DNA of 64,000 bases from Silene latifolia (Eukaryota; Streptophyta; Magnoliopsida; Caryophyllales; Caryophyllaceae): NCBI RefSeq assembly GCF_048544455.1, contig NC_133534.1, positions 119,870,269 to 119,934,268 on the forward strand, given 5' to 3'. The notes beneath the pieces were generated by a model. It saw only the letters and a program-made list of their open reading frames with translations. It was not told the origin of the DNA and made no database searches. Position 1 is the stretch's first letter. The number at the start of each line of letters is the position of its first letter. Below, one piece after another: positions 22,726 to 34,667 of the stretch. A program made the position numbers and the translations under genes.

Positions 22726-24475
22726 TGATCGGTGCCATTTGGTGTTCACAATTAAGCATATGTGGTCGTTGGTCAATGGTCGATACAAAACACAATTTAT
22801 ACTTCACAAACAACTCTACAATTAGTAAAGAGGCAAGTAAAGGTCGGATCCCAAGGGACGGGTATTGAAATAAAGATTCTATTGTAACTAGTGGTGTCTA
22901 GGGGTGTCACAAATTGGGTTGATGTAGAAGGTCACTAAACTAAAATAGCAATGAAAATAAACTAACAAGGTAAGTGAAATAAGGGTGTAAACAATTGATT
23001 AAAAGCACTAGGGTGTCATGGGTTCATAGGGGAATCATGGGATATGATCATACAAACATGTTCTCAAATTATAAGCAAGCAATTATTGTTGTGATGGATT
23101 GAGTTGGGTTATATCTTACAATCCTAGGAAAGTTTGGGTCCCGGAGCCGAATCTCTTGGATTGTACAACACCTACAAGTCGACTTAATCTTCCCTACTTA
23201 ACACATGCATGGTCTAACAAGACTCGAGTTGGGTTATGTCTTACAAGTCAAGTTGAAAGGATAGAAGATGATAGTAAATGCAAGGATTCATAGGCTTAGC
23301 ATTTCATCAAATATAACATGTGCATGTATTAAGATCAAAACAAGCAAGCAAATAAGATATGAAAGCATATTAATTTAAGCATGAATCATTCCCCATGTTG
23401 GTTTCCCCTAATCACCCATTAAACCCTAGCTAAGAGACTACTCACTCATTATCATATTGATCATGCTAGAAAGGTTGTCAATCATACTAACATAATGAAA
23501 CATGATGAATAAATGAAAGTAATTAGCAATAATTAAAAAGGGATTAAGAGATTATACCTACTAATGATTCCAATAATAAAGCAAGAATAATAGAAGAACT
23601 TGATGATTGATGGAAGGTTGTCAATCTCCCAATAAACCCAATAATCTTCTAATTATCCAAAATAAATGAAGAACTAGAGAGAGATTAAGGAACTAAAACT
23701 TGGATTAAAACTTGATTAATATTTGATTACAATATTGAAGAGAGATTTGATTGATATTAACTACTCTAATTATTGATAAGAAGAACATGCCCCTCTAATT
23801 AGACTAATGGGGTATTTATAGTGAAAATTAGGGAGGATGCATTAGGGTTAACTAAGGGCTAAACTAGTAATTACACTTTTAAGTTGAGCAAGGAGCCTCC
23901 GGGATTGTCCGAGAGAAGGGCTTCTCCATTTCGTAGCTTGAAGAACGAAATGTCTTTGTCTTTGTGATCCGTGCGGCCGGGAGTCGGGACGGCCGGATCT
24001 GGGATGGACGATCCGAGCGGATCAAGGAACAAGACGCTCGGACTGGGCATGGGGAATCCGAGCGGATTCTGGTGAGGAGGACGCGGATGGTGAGGACGGA
24101 CGGATTCCCTACAATCCGTTCGGATTGTAGTTCAGCAACTTTCCTTCTTCTTTTTCTTCCCTTTTCTTCATGAATTCCTTGGGGATTTCCTTGGGGACTC
24201 AAGGATCCTTTTCTCAACAATGCTCTTCTACTATGCTATGTACAAAGGCCTTCTAGTCTTGTCTCTCCTTGATGCTTGGTCATTGAATATGATCAATTTA
24301 GCCTTGTTTTGCCATGAAAATGCAAGATTCTTACTCCTTTCCTACCAAGGGATCAAAATCTCAAAGAATATGCAAAACAAAGAACTAAAGATAAGAAATG
24401 ACCCAAATAGGCACTAAAAAGCATAGAAACAATGGTAATTCGGGGGCTAAATATGCGCCAATTATGGTCGCATCA
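22726..24475 (-). repeat. Element C 3' LTR
   Basis: TG...CA ends. It contains GGTCGGATCCCAAGGGACGGG (22842-22862, the U5-side motif), a minus-strand TATAAATA box (23813-23820), and dyads of the form AATCCGNNCGGATT (23968-24128). Confidence 0.94.
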
Positions 24476-24514
24476 AATATCCCCAAACCGAACCTTTGCT
24501 CGTCCCGAGTAAAG
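24476..24514 (-). promoter_or_regulatory. Element C purine tract and pre-PPT hairpin
   Basis: AATATCCCCAAACCGAAC reads as a G-rich tract on the minus strand beside the LTR. After 18 nt comes a 9-bp stem (CTTTGCTCG / CGAGTAAAG, 24494-24502 and 24506-24514) with one G-T pair and loop TCC. Confidence 0.65.
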
Positions 24515-26433
24515 AGGTGACAAAGACTAGGACCAATACTAACCTAACCTAATAATAATAGCCGATATGAGACAATTAGCGGGTCTCACTCCGCCCCTTC
24601 AACTCACAACAAGACAACCATGAGGTAGGATGCCTTCTTGCAAGGCAAGGTGGGTCTTGCCAAAATGGCGACACATCCAAACATTAAGCACACAAAAACA
24701 CATAATGGATGCATCTACAAAAGAATAGCCACTTTCCTCATCTAAGTGGCGGAAATTATCTACAAGGGAAGCAATTCAAGGGTACACAATCCTTCATAGA
24801 TGCAATTTCTTCAAACTACTAAGCCTAGAAGGATACCAATAAATCACCTCCAAAAGGTGTCAAGCTAGGGTACCTTTGTCCTCAATCGTTAAATGCTTTT
24901 GTCAAGAGTAGACTCCCTATGGTGTTAGAAACACTGGAGGATCGCGGAATTCCCCCTCTTGCCTAGACAAGAAGAAGGGTCGTCCCCTCTCTACCATGCA
25001 CAAAGATGGATATGGTGGATAAAGGGATCGATAGATTTTGAGTTTCACTTTGGGAGTTTGCTTTGTTTTTTGTTTTTCCCCCCAATTTCTTGTGGCATAT
25101 AACATTTGAGAACACTTTCTTTTTTGCCATTTCTTTTTGATTTTTGGCATTTCAATACTTGACAATTTTTTTTTTGCATTTCTTTTTGAACATTTTCAAA
25201 GTCACCCCAATTAGTAACGAGGGTGCCTTGTATTTGAAGCTTTAGGAGTCTATTTTTGCTCCTCTTTTCTTTTGATGCATTTTGCAAACTTTCTTTCACT
25301 TTTTCATTTCATTGAACTCAAATAGATTTCTTTTTGTTTTGTGCCCATTCCCTTTTTGTGACAAAAATGTGGTAGAACATGGATGAATGATAGAAGTATG
25401 CATGGTTTCAAGGGTCACCTTGGAATAAACGGTAGCCAAGGAGTTATCACACCACAAGGTACTCTTGACTAGGCCTTAATCCATGGGTCAAAGGATACTA
25501 GCATGACACATCCTAGGGTGTTTTACAAATATTCTAACAAGCAAAGTCTTAAGAACAAAAAGCATCTACTAGGGCCTATATATACTTGTCAAGCTTCCCA
25601 AGTAGACGGTTTCGCAAAATTTTCTAACATGCAACTATATGCCATGATGCAACTAACATATAAACATCCTAATGCAAATGATTCTACCAACTAGTATGCC
25701 AAATAAACTAGATGCAATCCTAAGTTCACATTGTTATACCGCATCAATCAAAATAAAGCCACATAGTCATTAACATAAAGAGGAAAAAGGAGATTGGAAA
25801 GATCATACCATGCGGTCTTCAATATCCTCATGTCTTGGATGTGGCGTAGTCAATCAAAGTGAACAAGGATGAAACAAACACAATATATACAAGACAATAT
25901 ATACAAGGGAAATGAACTTGTTTTTGGTTTTTCAATTTTTTCAATTTTTATGATTTTTGAAATTTTTTCAATTTTTATGGTTTTTGAATAAAAGTTAAGC
26001 GTTAGAATTCCCATCCCCACACTAATATGGGCATTGTCCTCAATGGCCAAAATGATGGAAATTATGCCAAGATGATGCATGATTTTCTATACTAAATGCA
26101 ATTCTACACTAAACTATACTACATGATGCATGATTTTTGTTATGACGGAGAGGATAATTTAAATTACCTCCCGTTGCGTATGCATTAACTTCCCCAAACC
26201 AAGTAAGACACTATTGCTAATGTCAAAGCATGGGGGAGTTCATGCACATGCTATGCTATGCATGAGACTAAATTGTCATTTTGGATTTTACAAAAGTGGG
26301 AACAATAAAGAACACCTCAAAGGAACCGAGGTGCGAGTCCTTTGATGTTGCTAGGACTAAACCAACAATGATCAAAATGAAATAAAATACAAAGAGAGAT
26401 AGACAAACCGTGGGAGAGTAGGAATCTCCAAGG
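24515..26433 (-). other. Element C 3' non-coding region
   Basis: No credible frame. It includes T-rich stretches (25050-25330, 25915-25990). Its counterpart in reverse orientation is F's 50027-51994, with shared segments such as the text around 25440-25500 against 51070-51110, and 25990-26045 against 50480-50525. Confidence 0.7.
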
Positions 26434-28043
26434 CTAGTCTTCCATCATGCTACTATCATCATCACTTCCCTCATGAGAAGTGGTCACATTGCCACTTTCC
26501 TTGGCACTTTCTTCTTTGCTTTCCTCATCACCATCTTCCTCATCATTATCTTCACCATCTCTTTCTTCATCTCCACTTGCTTCTTCCTCAATGTTATCAT
26601 CAAATTCCTCATCATTTCCAACAACCTCATTGCCTTCCACCACGTCCCTAGATGCACCCGGAAATAAGGCTTCTCTATCCGCCCAACTAGGCAAAGGACA
26701 AGATGGATCAAGGAGTCCTTGCCTAGCTAGATGTAGGAGGGGAGGATATTGAGCCAAATAAGCATTCTTCCGATCTTCATAAGCTTGCTTGTGCATGGCT
26801 TGCATTAGAAGAGTGACATAATCTTTTTCAATTTCAACTCCTTGCGGTTTGAACTCTTCATAATCATAGGGGTAAGGTGGTATAACAATGGAAGAGGAGG
26901 GAGTTTCATGATCACCCTTTTATTGTTGAATGATGTACTCGGCTTCCGTGGATAGGGGGAGTAAATAGTTGGTCCGGTGGACACTAAGACGGCAAATCTT
27001 TGCGGGTAGAGTGAATGATCGAGCCTCACTTGTAAGCCACCCATACTTGGTATCAAGGGGATTGTGAGCAACCCACTTAAACTTGTTAATCAAGGTGGAC
27101 ATATCAATAAGATGGCCACCATCCTTAGCCTTGTACTTGCTATCCTTATTGAAATTAGGATCAAAGTGCTTGGCTAGGACCGTGACAAGGCCGTCATTAA
27201 CAATTACGGTTTGACCCTTCTTCCCACTATCTACATGGAGCCATCTATCAACCAATAGCCTCAAAGAATTGTAAGGCTTGGTGTGAATTCTTCCAATATT
27301 CAAAGTTGATTCAAGGAGAATAAAATCGAGTCCCGTAAAATGATTGGTGTCTTTCCTAGCAATTATGGTATTTCCCACAACTTTGTGCCATATTCTTATG
27401 CCCGGATGATGGACCAAAAGAGCACGACAAGCTTTAAAATCTTCAAATTTCTTCCCGGAGATTGCCTCCCAAAGAGGCTCGGGATCATACTTCCCATATT
27501 GCTTATAGAATTTATGTTCATCGCTAAGACCCAAAATTTTACCCAATTAGGAAAGGTAATGCGTCTACTAGTGTTAGCTAGACGAAACTCAATATTTTCT
27601 CTATTCTCAACTTTTGTCACTTTTAAAGAACTTAAGAATTCCAAGACAAGGGAGGGGTATGTTACTTCCTTCATTTCAAACAATTTCTTTAAACCCATGG
27701 CATTGAAAAAGACTCTTGTTTGTTCAAGAACACCCAACTTCTCTAAAGCATCTTGACATATGAATTTGGTGGATTGAATTTGTTTCATAGCAAACTTGAC
27801 AAATGTATTTCTATGAGAATCGGAAATGAATGTTACCTCCGGGTAATGCAAGAGTTGATTAATTACCGGAGTGGAGGGTGATGCTTCCATAGAAATTTGT
27901 TGAGGTGGTTGCACTTCCAAGCTTGGTGTTGATACCACCATTGCCAAAGCTTTCTTCATTTGTAGAGCTTTTTGCCTTTGAGAGAGAGTTGTAGTCTTTG
28001 GTGCCTTTGCTTTTGCTTTTGTTGCTCCCTTTGTTCTTGCCAT
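26434..28043 (-). pseudogene. ORFX of element C (ATHILA ORF-1 / plant transposon protein type)
   Basis: Function unknown. The ATG at 28043 gives MARTKGATKAKAKAPK, a basic N terminus that starts like the histone H3 tail. The middle holds the pattern I associate with the ATHILA ORF-1 or 'putative plant transposon protein' families (YPSLVLEFLSSLKV, IEFRLANTS, ILGLSDE, EPLWEAISGK, ALLVHHPGIRIWHKVVGNTI). The end is strongly acidic (DDNIEEEASGDEERDGE and more, 26434-26620). A one-base shift in an A4T4 run near 27540 and a TAA at 26920-26922 break it; the parts before and after the TAA are in one frame. It lies after protease, the position of env-like genes in Athila. Family name from memory; moderate confidence. 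Confidence 0.75.
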
Positions 28044-29039
28044 TTGATGAGCTAACCAAGAAAAAGATCAAAAATCTTCAATTTGTAGAATGCCCAAATC
28101 GATTTTGAAGGTGAAAGGCTTTGCCTTTATGAGAACAAAAATCAATTCAAAGGTGAAGATTTTGTGCTTGGTTTTGATTGTTAATGAAGATGGAGTGATT
28201 GATTTGTTATTTGAAAGATGGTTTGATTTGATTTTGGTGAGTTTTGTTGAGGGTTTTTGTTTTTGAGATGGAGAGGATGAGGGTTTTGATGTTATGGGTA
28301 GTGTTTATGAGTGAATGAATGAATGAATGAAGGTGGGGTGGGTATTTAAAGAACTCGACATTTTCGAATTGCTGGGACAATCCGTGCGGATTAGGCGCAA
28401 TCCGCTCGGATTCTTCAGCTTCAAATTTTCAAAAATCCCGCCTAGAGACGGGCGGATTCTGGAGAATCCGCTCGGATTCTTTTTGGATGAGACGGGCATT
28501 TTCGACAGACGGACGGATTCTTATCCGAGATTTTTCTTTGTTTTTCTTCAGCCGCAAGACGGGCGGATTGATCACAAGACGGACGGATTCGAGAGACGGC
28601 GTCTTTCGAAATCCGCTCGGATTCTTCAACGATCAAGAATTTGCGTTTTCATTGACCCAAGACAGGCGTCTTCTCGGCAGACGCTCGGATCCTCCTCGAG
28701 GCAGACGGGCAGATTCTCGTGAATCCGCTCGGATTGGTCCTTGTGTACACGGATTGATTCCATCCGTGCACCAACGCATTCCCTTATCATTCTTTCTTTC
28801 TTTCAAATCTTGTGTTCTTCATTGCGGGGGCACTACTAAGGCATGAATAGCCTAGGCAATTGCCATCCCCACACTAAGGTAAAGCACTACACATCAATTA
28901 AAAGCATTAGTCCCTCCCTCACTTCTCTCTTTTCATGACAATTATTTTGATCAAAGTAAATGAAATCCAAAAATGACAAAAATGCAATACAAAAATTAAA
29001 ATGTAAGTTAGGGAGTTAGAAATATTTACAAGTGGTGGT
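28044..29039 (-). other. Spacer between protease and ORFX in C, with dyad cluster
   Basis: Non-coding. A GAAT tetranucleotide run lies at about 28311-28330. From 28378 to 28756 there are many copies of AATCCGNNCGGATT and half-site variants such as ACGGGCGGATT and ACGGACGGATT. The same dyads occur in the C LTRs. The frames that cross this stretch are by-products of the repeats. Confidence 0.75.
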
Positions 29040-30332
29040 TTAGGGAGGACTCCACCAAACTCTCATTCTTGATGAGATGTCAAGGGGCATGTTCAAGGTG
29101 TTGTTGATGTTGCTCAACACCTCGAAGAAGTAATTAAAAGCTTGTTCATTGTTGTGGTAGAGGTCCTCAATAGACCGTGGCCCTTGTTGTTGATCATGAT
29201 CGATGGCATGCCCAATGTAGGGATTAAAGATCCCTTCAAATTCGTCGTCCCAAAGACCACAAACTTCATTGAGTTGATCATTGAAAATCTCTTGCTTGGA
29301 TGGAGACAACTCTCCCAATTTCTTCTCTTGGCCAATGAGGCCATCATCTTCTTCCTTGGTTGATTTTGATGAGCTTTGCAAGCTCTCCTTTTCACAATTC
29401 ACTTGCTCTTTGAATGGAGCATCTTCAACTTTCTTCTTCCATTGGAGTTCCGATTTCTTCTTTTCATCTTTCCGGCTATAATGATCAATCATGAAACATG
29501 GTTCATGCAAACGAGGAGCTCTCATGGTCTTGTCAAGATTAAAAGTTATGCTTTCATCTCCCACTTCTAGAGTGAGCTCTCCATGTTTCACATCAATCAC
29601 CGCACCCGCGGTGTGTAGGAAAGGTCTTCCTAAGATGATTGGAATGTTGGAATCTTCCTCCATATCAACAATGACAAAGTCCACCGGGATGAAAAACTTC
29701 CCAATTCGCACGGGGACATCTTCCCATATCCCTAGCGGTGTCTTCGTCGATCTATCGGCCATTTGAAGAGTGATGTTGGTACATTTAAGCTCTCCCATTC
29801 CCAACCTTTTACTTACCGAGTACGGCATGACACTCACACTAGCCCCTAGATCACATAAGGTTTTGTTGATCGTTGTGTCGCCAATGGTACACGGTATTGA
29901 GAAGCTTCCCGGATCCTTTAACTTTGGAGGTAAACTCCCTTGAAGAATTGCACTACTCACCTTAGTGAAGGCGATAGTCTCAAGTTTCCGGATTGACTTC
30001 TTCTTTGTGAGGATATCTTTCATGTACTTTGCATAGGCCGGAACGTGATTGATTAATTTCGTGAAAGGAATTGAGACTTCTAAGTTCTTCACGATTTCCA
30101 TGAACTTTCCAAGTTGATCATCAAATTTGGGCTTGGCTTGACGACTTGGAAAAGGAAGTCTAATCACAATGGGCTCCTTTTCTTTGGTTTTGTCTTCATT
30201 TTTCTTTGAACTTTCTTCTTTTGATGATTCCCCTTCCTTGGGACCTTGCACCACAACTTCATTCTCACTAGCTCTCACAACTTCATCCTCAACTTGCTTC
30301 TTGATTGCTTCATATCTTGTACCACTTCTCAA
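29040..30332 (-). CDS. Element C aspartic protease region
   Basis: A 430-codon open frame. Its N-terminal third is the gag-protease linker, with charged KEESSKKNEDKTKEKEP. The protease follows: KTLCDLGASVSVMPYS (active site, DLG in place of the usual DTG/DSG), ITLQMADRS, FFIPVDFVIVDM and IILGRPFLHTAGAVIDV. The frame continues about 150 residues past the protease, in a charged tail, and stops with no RT behind it. It overlaps the end of gag by 4 nt but in another frame. In A the equivalent junction is continuous, so C either has a frameshift mutation here or uses recoding. The first ATG (30332) is within the former linker. Role: cleaves gag during particle maturation. Confidence 0.85.
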   Translation of the reverse strand: MRSGTRYEAIKKQVEDEVVRASENEVVVQGPKEGESSKEESSKKNEDKTKEKEPIVIRLPFPSRQAKPKFDDQLGKFMEIVKNLEVSIPFTKLINHVPAYAKYMKDILTKKKSIRKLETIAFTKVSSAILQGSLPPKLKDPGSFSIPCTIGDTTINKTLCDLGASVSVMPYSVSKRLGMGELKCTNITLQMADRSTKTPLGIWEDVPVRIGKFFIPVDFVIVDMEEDSNIPIILGRPFLHTAGAVIDVKHGELTLEVGDESITFNLDKTMRAPRLHEPCFMIDHYSRKDEKKKSELQWKKKVEDAPFKEQVNCEKESLQSSSKSTKEEDDGLIGQEKKLGELSPSKQEIFNDQLNEVCGLWDDEFEGIFNPYIGHAIDHDQQQGPRSIEDLYHNNEQAFNYFFEVLSNINNTLNMPLDISSRMRVWWSPP

Positions 30333-31873
30333 GTGAATGGCACTAACCGTTTCATGTCTAGGGGATTACCTTGAGGTGGTAATTGCCCCTTTTGTCTTGA
30401 TGAGCTTGAAGATGCTAGTTGGGTCAATTGTGTTTCCAACATCTTGGTGTGAGCTAGAATGTTGTTGATGGTGGTATCCTTTGCTTGGCTATCCTTTTGC
30501 ATTTGGGTGAAGAATTCTTGTTGATTTTTTTGCATTTGAATGACCGCTTTTTGGACATCAAAACTTTGGTCATTGTGGTGATTGTATGGATTTTGATTTT
30601 GGTAGCCTTGGTTTTGATTGAAAAAGGGTCTTTGATTTTGATTTCTCATGGGTGGTGGAGTGTATGTAGTTTGAGGGTTTTGGACATTTTGGCTTTTGTA
30701 TGAGAGATTTGGGTGGAACTTGGTGTTTTCATTGTAAAAATTTGAATAAGGGGTGCCACTTTTGTAAGCTTGGAAAGCATTGACTTGTTCGGTTGTTCCC
30801 CTACATTCACTTGAGTCATGACCCAAGGTTCCACAATTCTCACATATCCCGCTTGGGATTGATGAGGATGCCGTCATGGCATTGACATGATGCTTTGATG
30901 ATTTTGAGCTTTCCTCAAGTCTAGCCATAGCTTGTTCAAACTTCAAGTTGATTGTGTCAATGTGAGCACTAAGTTGAGCACCCAATTGAGTCACGGTGTC
31001 CACTTCATACTTTCCTCCTCTAGTAGCCTTGCGAGGCCTACTATATTGCGAATTATGGACCGCCATTTCCTCAATCTTGTTCCATGTTTGATTGTCATCA
31101 ACTCCGGTGAACATTCCATTTGATCCCATATTGAGAATGTTCCTTGAATCTTCATATAAACCATTCCAAAATTGTTGCACTAAAAACCATTCGCTAAGTC
31201 CATGGTGAGGACATGAGCGACAAATACCTTTGAACCGCTCCCAAGCTTCATACAAAGACTCTTCATCCCTTTGCTTAAAACCCGTAATTTGAGCTCTTAG
31301 CATATTGGTCTTCTCCGGTGGGTAGAATTTTTTGTAGAAAGCTAGAGCTAGCTTCTTCCAAGAATCTATTCCAAGGGTGGCCTTATCAAGGCCCTTCAAC
31401 CATTGCTTTGCGGTGCCGATTAACGAAAAAGGAAATAAGACCCATCTTATTTGGTCTTGAGTCACGCCCGTTTGAGAGATAGCTTCACAATAATCACAAA
31501 ATGTTTCCATATGAGAATGAGGGTCCTCACTAGGCATTCCCCCGAATTGGCTCCTCTCAACTAGTTGAATGAAGGCGGACTTGGCAATAAAGTTTCCGGT
31601 AAGATGTTGCGGGGTAGGAGTACCATTTGGTAGATCCTCCTCGGTGGGTATAGAGTGTGACGAGAATTTAGGCATTGTAGGTGGATTTTGTGTGGTATTG
31701 TTTAATGGGCTCTCTTCTCCTTCTATTGCGAAAGGATTGACAAACTCACTAGTGGGTTGAACAACTTCACCAACACCTCCCAAATTCCTCCTAACAAGTC
31801 TCCTATTATTCGTCAAGGTTCTTTCGATTTCACGGTCAAAAGGTAACAAATCTCTTTGTAACCTTCTAGACAT
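30329..31873 (-). CDS. Element C gag
   Basis: An open gag frame of about 514 codons from ATG 31873 (MSRRLQRDLLPFDREIERTL), chosen because A and D align from this point. It shows the gag core (FPFSLIGTAKQWLKGLDKA, LALAFYKKFYPPEKTN, YEAWERFKGICRSCPHHG, FWNGLYEDSR), then an intact CCHC knuckle CENCGTLGHDSSEC. An asparagine/glutamine-rich tail and a predicted coiled region (VQKAVIQMQKNQQEFFTQMQ) follow. It ends just past QGNPLD because of a frame change relative to the protease frame. This is the best preserved gag in the window. It would bind RNA and form the particle in the cytoplasm. Confidence 0.92.
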   Translation of the reverse strand: MSRRLQRDLLPFDREIERTLTNNRRLVRRNLGGVGEVVQPTSEFVNPFAIEGEESPLNNTTQNPPTMPKFSSHSIPTEEDLPNGTPTPQHLTGNFIAKSAFIQLVERSQFGGMPSEDPHSHMETFCDYCEAISQTGVTQDQIRWVLFPFSLIGTAKQWLKGLDKATLGIDSWKKLALAFYKKFYPPEKTNMLRAQITGFKQRDEESLYEAWERFKGICRSCPHHGLSEWFLVQQFWNGLYEDSRNILNMGSNGMFTGVDDNQTWNKIEEMAVHNSQYSRPRKATRGGKYEVDTVTQLGAQLSAHIDTINLKFEQAMARLEESSKSSKHHVNAMTASSSIPSGICENCGTLGHDSSECRGTTEQVNAFQAYKSGTPYSNFYNENTKFHPNLSYKSQNVQNPQTTYTPPPMRNQNQRPFFNQNQGYQNQNPYNHHNDQSFDVQKAVIQMQKNQQEFFTQMQKDSQAKDTTINNILAHTKMLETQLTQLASSSSSRQKGQLPPQGNPLDMKRLVPFT

Positions 31874-31991
31874 GCAAAATATCAAACAACTAGAAAACAA
31901 TTAGAACAAACCTTGAAGAGTTTTACTTCCCCAAGGTGAAAAAGACACAACTAAAAACAATAAAAGAAATCTTAAATCAATTAAACACCGT

Positions 31992-32008
31992 CCCCGGCAA
32001 CGGCGCCA
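31992..32008 (-). other. Element C primer-binding site (tRNA-Asp)
   Basis: CCCCGGCAACGGCGCCA on the plus strand (TGGCGCCGTTGCCGGGG on the minus strand) matches the 3' end of plant tRNA-Asp from memory and is the usual Athila primer. It lies 4 nt from the LTR. Confidence 0.85.
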
Positions 32009-32012
32009 TTTT

Positions 32013-33766
32013 TGATCGGTGCCATTTGGTGTTCACAATTAAGCATATGTGGTCGTTGGTCAATGGTCGATACAAAACACAATTTATACTTCACAAACAA
32101 CTCTACAATTAGTAAAGAGGCAAGTAAAGGTCGGATCCCAAGGGACGGGTATTGAAATGAAGATTCTATTGTAACTAGTGGTGTCTAGGGGTGTCACAAA
32201 TTGGGTTGATGTAGAAGGTCACTAAACTAAAATAGCAATGAAAATAAACTAACAAGGTAAGTGAAATAAGGGTGTAAACAATTGATTAAAAGCACTAGGG
32301 TGTCATGGGTTCATAGGGGAATCATGGGATATGATCATACAAACATGTTCTCAAATTATAAGCAAGCAATTATTGTTGTGATGGATTGAGTTGGGTTATA
32401 TCTTACAATCCTAGGAAAGTTTGGGTCCCTGAGCCGAATCTCTTGGATTGTACAACACCTACAAGTCGACTTAATCTTCCCTACTTAACACATGCATGGT
32501 CTAACAAGACTCGAGTTGGGTTATGTCTTACAAGTCAAGTTGAAAGGATAGAAGATGATAGTAAATGCAAGGATTCATAGGCTTAGCATTTCATCAAATA
32601 TAACATGTGCATGTATTAAGATCAAAACAAGCAAGCAAATAAGATATGAAAGCATATTAATTTAAGCATGAATCATTCCCATGTTGGTTTCCCCTAATCA
32701 CCCATTAAACCCTAGCTAAGAGACTAATCACTCATTATCATATTGATCATGCTAGAAAGGTTGTCAATCATACTAACATAATGAAACATGATGAATAAAT
32801 GAAAGTAATTAGCAATAATTAAAAAGGGATTAAGAGATTATACCTACTAATGATTCCAATAATAAAGCAAGAATAATAGAAGAACTTGATGATTGATGGA
32901 AGGTTGTCAATCTCCCAATAAACCCAATAATCTTCTAATTATCCAAAATAAATGAAGAACTAGAGAGAGATTAAGGAACTAAAACTTGGATTAAAACTTG
33001 ATTAATATTTGATTACAATATTGAAGAGAGATTTGATTGATATTAACTACTCTAATTATTGATAAGAAGAACATGCCCCTCTAATTAGACTAATGGGGTA
33101 TTTATAGTGAAAATTAGGGAGGATGCATTAGGGTTAACTAAGGGCTAAACTAGTAATTACACTTTTTAAGTTGAGCAAGGAGCCTCCGGGATTGTCCGAG
33201 AGAAGGGCTTCTCCATTTCGTAGCTTGAAGAACGAAAGCGTGTCTTTGTGGCCGTGATCCGTGCGGCTGGGAGTCGGGACGGCCGGATCTGGGATGGACG
33301 ATCCGAGCGGATCAAGGAACAAGACGCTCGGACTGGGCATGGGGAATCCGAGCGGATTCCTGGTGAGGACGCTCGGACTGGTGAGGACGGACGGATTCCC
33401 TACAATCCGTTCGGATTGTAGTTCAGCAGCTTTCCTTCTTCTTTTTCTTCCCTTTTCTTTATGAATTCCTTGGGGATTTCCTTGGGGACTCAAGGATCCT
33501 TTTCTCAACAATGCTCTTCTACTATGCTATGTACAAAGGCCTTCTAGTCTTGTCTCTCCTTGATGCTTGGTCATTGAATATGATCAATTTAGCCTTGTTT
33601 TGCCATGAAAATGCAAGATTCTTACTCCTTTCCTACCAAGGGATCAAAATCTCAAAGAATATGAAAAACAAAGAACTAAAGATAAGAAATGACCCAAATA
33701 GGCACTAAAAAGCATAGAAACAATGGTAATTCGGGGGCTAAATATGCGCCAATTATGGTCGCATCA
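32013..33766 (-). repeat. Element C 5' LTR
   Basis: Near-identical copy of 22726-24475, adjacent to the primer site. The TATAAATA box on the minus strand is at 33099-33106 and the AATCCGNNCGGATT dyads lie at 33262-33419. Confidence 0.94.
33099..33106 (-). promoter_or_regulatory. TATA box of the C 5' LTR
   Basis: TATTTATA on the plus strand reads TATAAATA on the minus strand, the consensus plant TATA form. It is in the LTR that would drive gag. Confidence 0.55.
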
Positions 33767-33771
33767 CTATA

Positions 33772-34667
33772 CACAGCCTCAAGCTCCCATCTTTCTTCTT
33801 CACAAAAAGAACTGGTGCTCCCCACGGTGATACACTAGGTCTAATGTATCCCTTCTCTATCAGATCATCTAACCGTTTCCTGAGTTCCTCCATCTCTTTA
33901 GGACCCATCCGGTACAGTGCCTTAGAGATTGGCGCCGTCCCCGGTTTCAACTCAGCCGTGAAATCTATCTCCCTCTTCGGTGGCAACCCCGGAATCTCCT
34001 CTAGAAAGACATCTGCAAACTCACCCACCACTGGTATCTGATCAACTATCGGACTCTCTATCCGGTCATCTCTCACATGGCACAAGATCAAAGGGAATCC
34101 CTTCCTCAGATAGGACTTCAAGGTCACAGCTGCAATCAACTTAACTTTGGGTTTGACCACAAACCCACGATAAGACACACTAACACCCTTAGGACCTCTC
34201 AAAGACACTTTCTTTTGATGACAGTCTATCTTAGCTTTGTACTTTCCCAACCAATCCATCCCGACTATCATCTCAAAACCGTCTAAAGGAAACTCTAGCA
34301 AGTCTACAGGTAGATCAACTTGTCCAACTATCATAGATACATCCTTATACAACCTCCCACATGATACAGACTCACCCGAAGGTATAAAAACTTTCTCACT
34401 TACAGACTCATATACCCTCAAACCCAACCGTTTAACATGACTCGAAGATATAAACGACTGAGACGCCCCTGAATCAAACAAAACAAAGGTATGAATACCG
34501 TTAACAAGAAAAGTACCAGTTATAACATGTGCGTCGTCCTCAGCTGCTTTCTTGTCCATCGTAAACAGCTTTCCACTAGTCTTCTGTCCACCTCCCTGGA
34601 CAGTACTGGCTGATGTGGTCGGCTTAGCACCGGACCCCTGATTGTTGTTGTTGTTCGTAGCTAGTTT
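33772..34667 (-). pseudogene. Element B protease and N-terminal reverse transcriptase (cut by C)
   Basis: The frame is continuous with gag, apart from a stop at 34668-34670. The protease has the canonical catalytic triplet in LFDSGASQSFIS and the IVGMDWL motif. It is followed by the linker EIPGLPPKREIDF and the start of RT (ALYRMGPKEMEELR, SPWGAPVLFVKKKDGSLRLC). The frame is cut by element C exactly after LRLCI. The residues read beyond that belong to C's LTR. Confidence 0.92.

Larger units (their letters stand above)
22726..33766 (-). mobile_element. Element C: Athila-like gag-protease-ORFX element
   Basis: An 11.0-kb element with LTRs of 1750 and 1754 bp (TGATCGG...GCATCA), flanked by a perfect CTATA duplication (22721-22725, 33767-33771). 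It sits inside the reverse transcriptase of B. On the minus strand the order is LTR, perfect tRNA-Asp primer site, gag, protease, spacer, ORFX, 3' non-coding, purine tract, LTR. No RT, RNase H or integrase motifs are present. The two LTRs are almost identical, with differences concentrated around the palindrome cluster (23947-24090 against 33236-33380), so this is the youngest insertion whose flanks are both visible. Confidence 0.93.

Noticed and set aside
28305-28846. Overlapping frames on both strands around 28300-28850
   Set aside because: They are produced by the AATCCGNNCGGATT dyads and lack any domain.
31992-32008. tRNA-Asp gene fragment
   Set aside because: It is an LTR-adjacent primer-binding site; the rest of a tRNA is absent.
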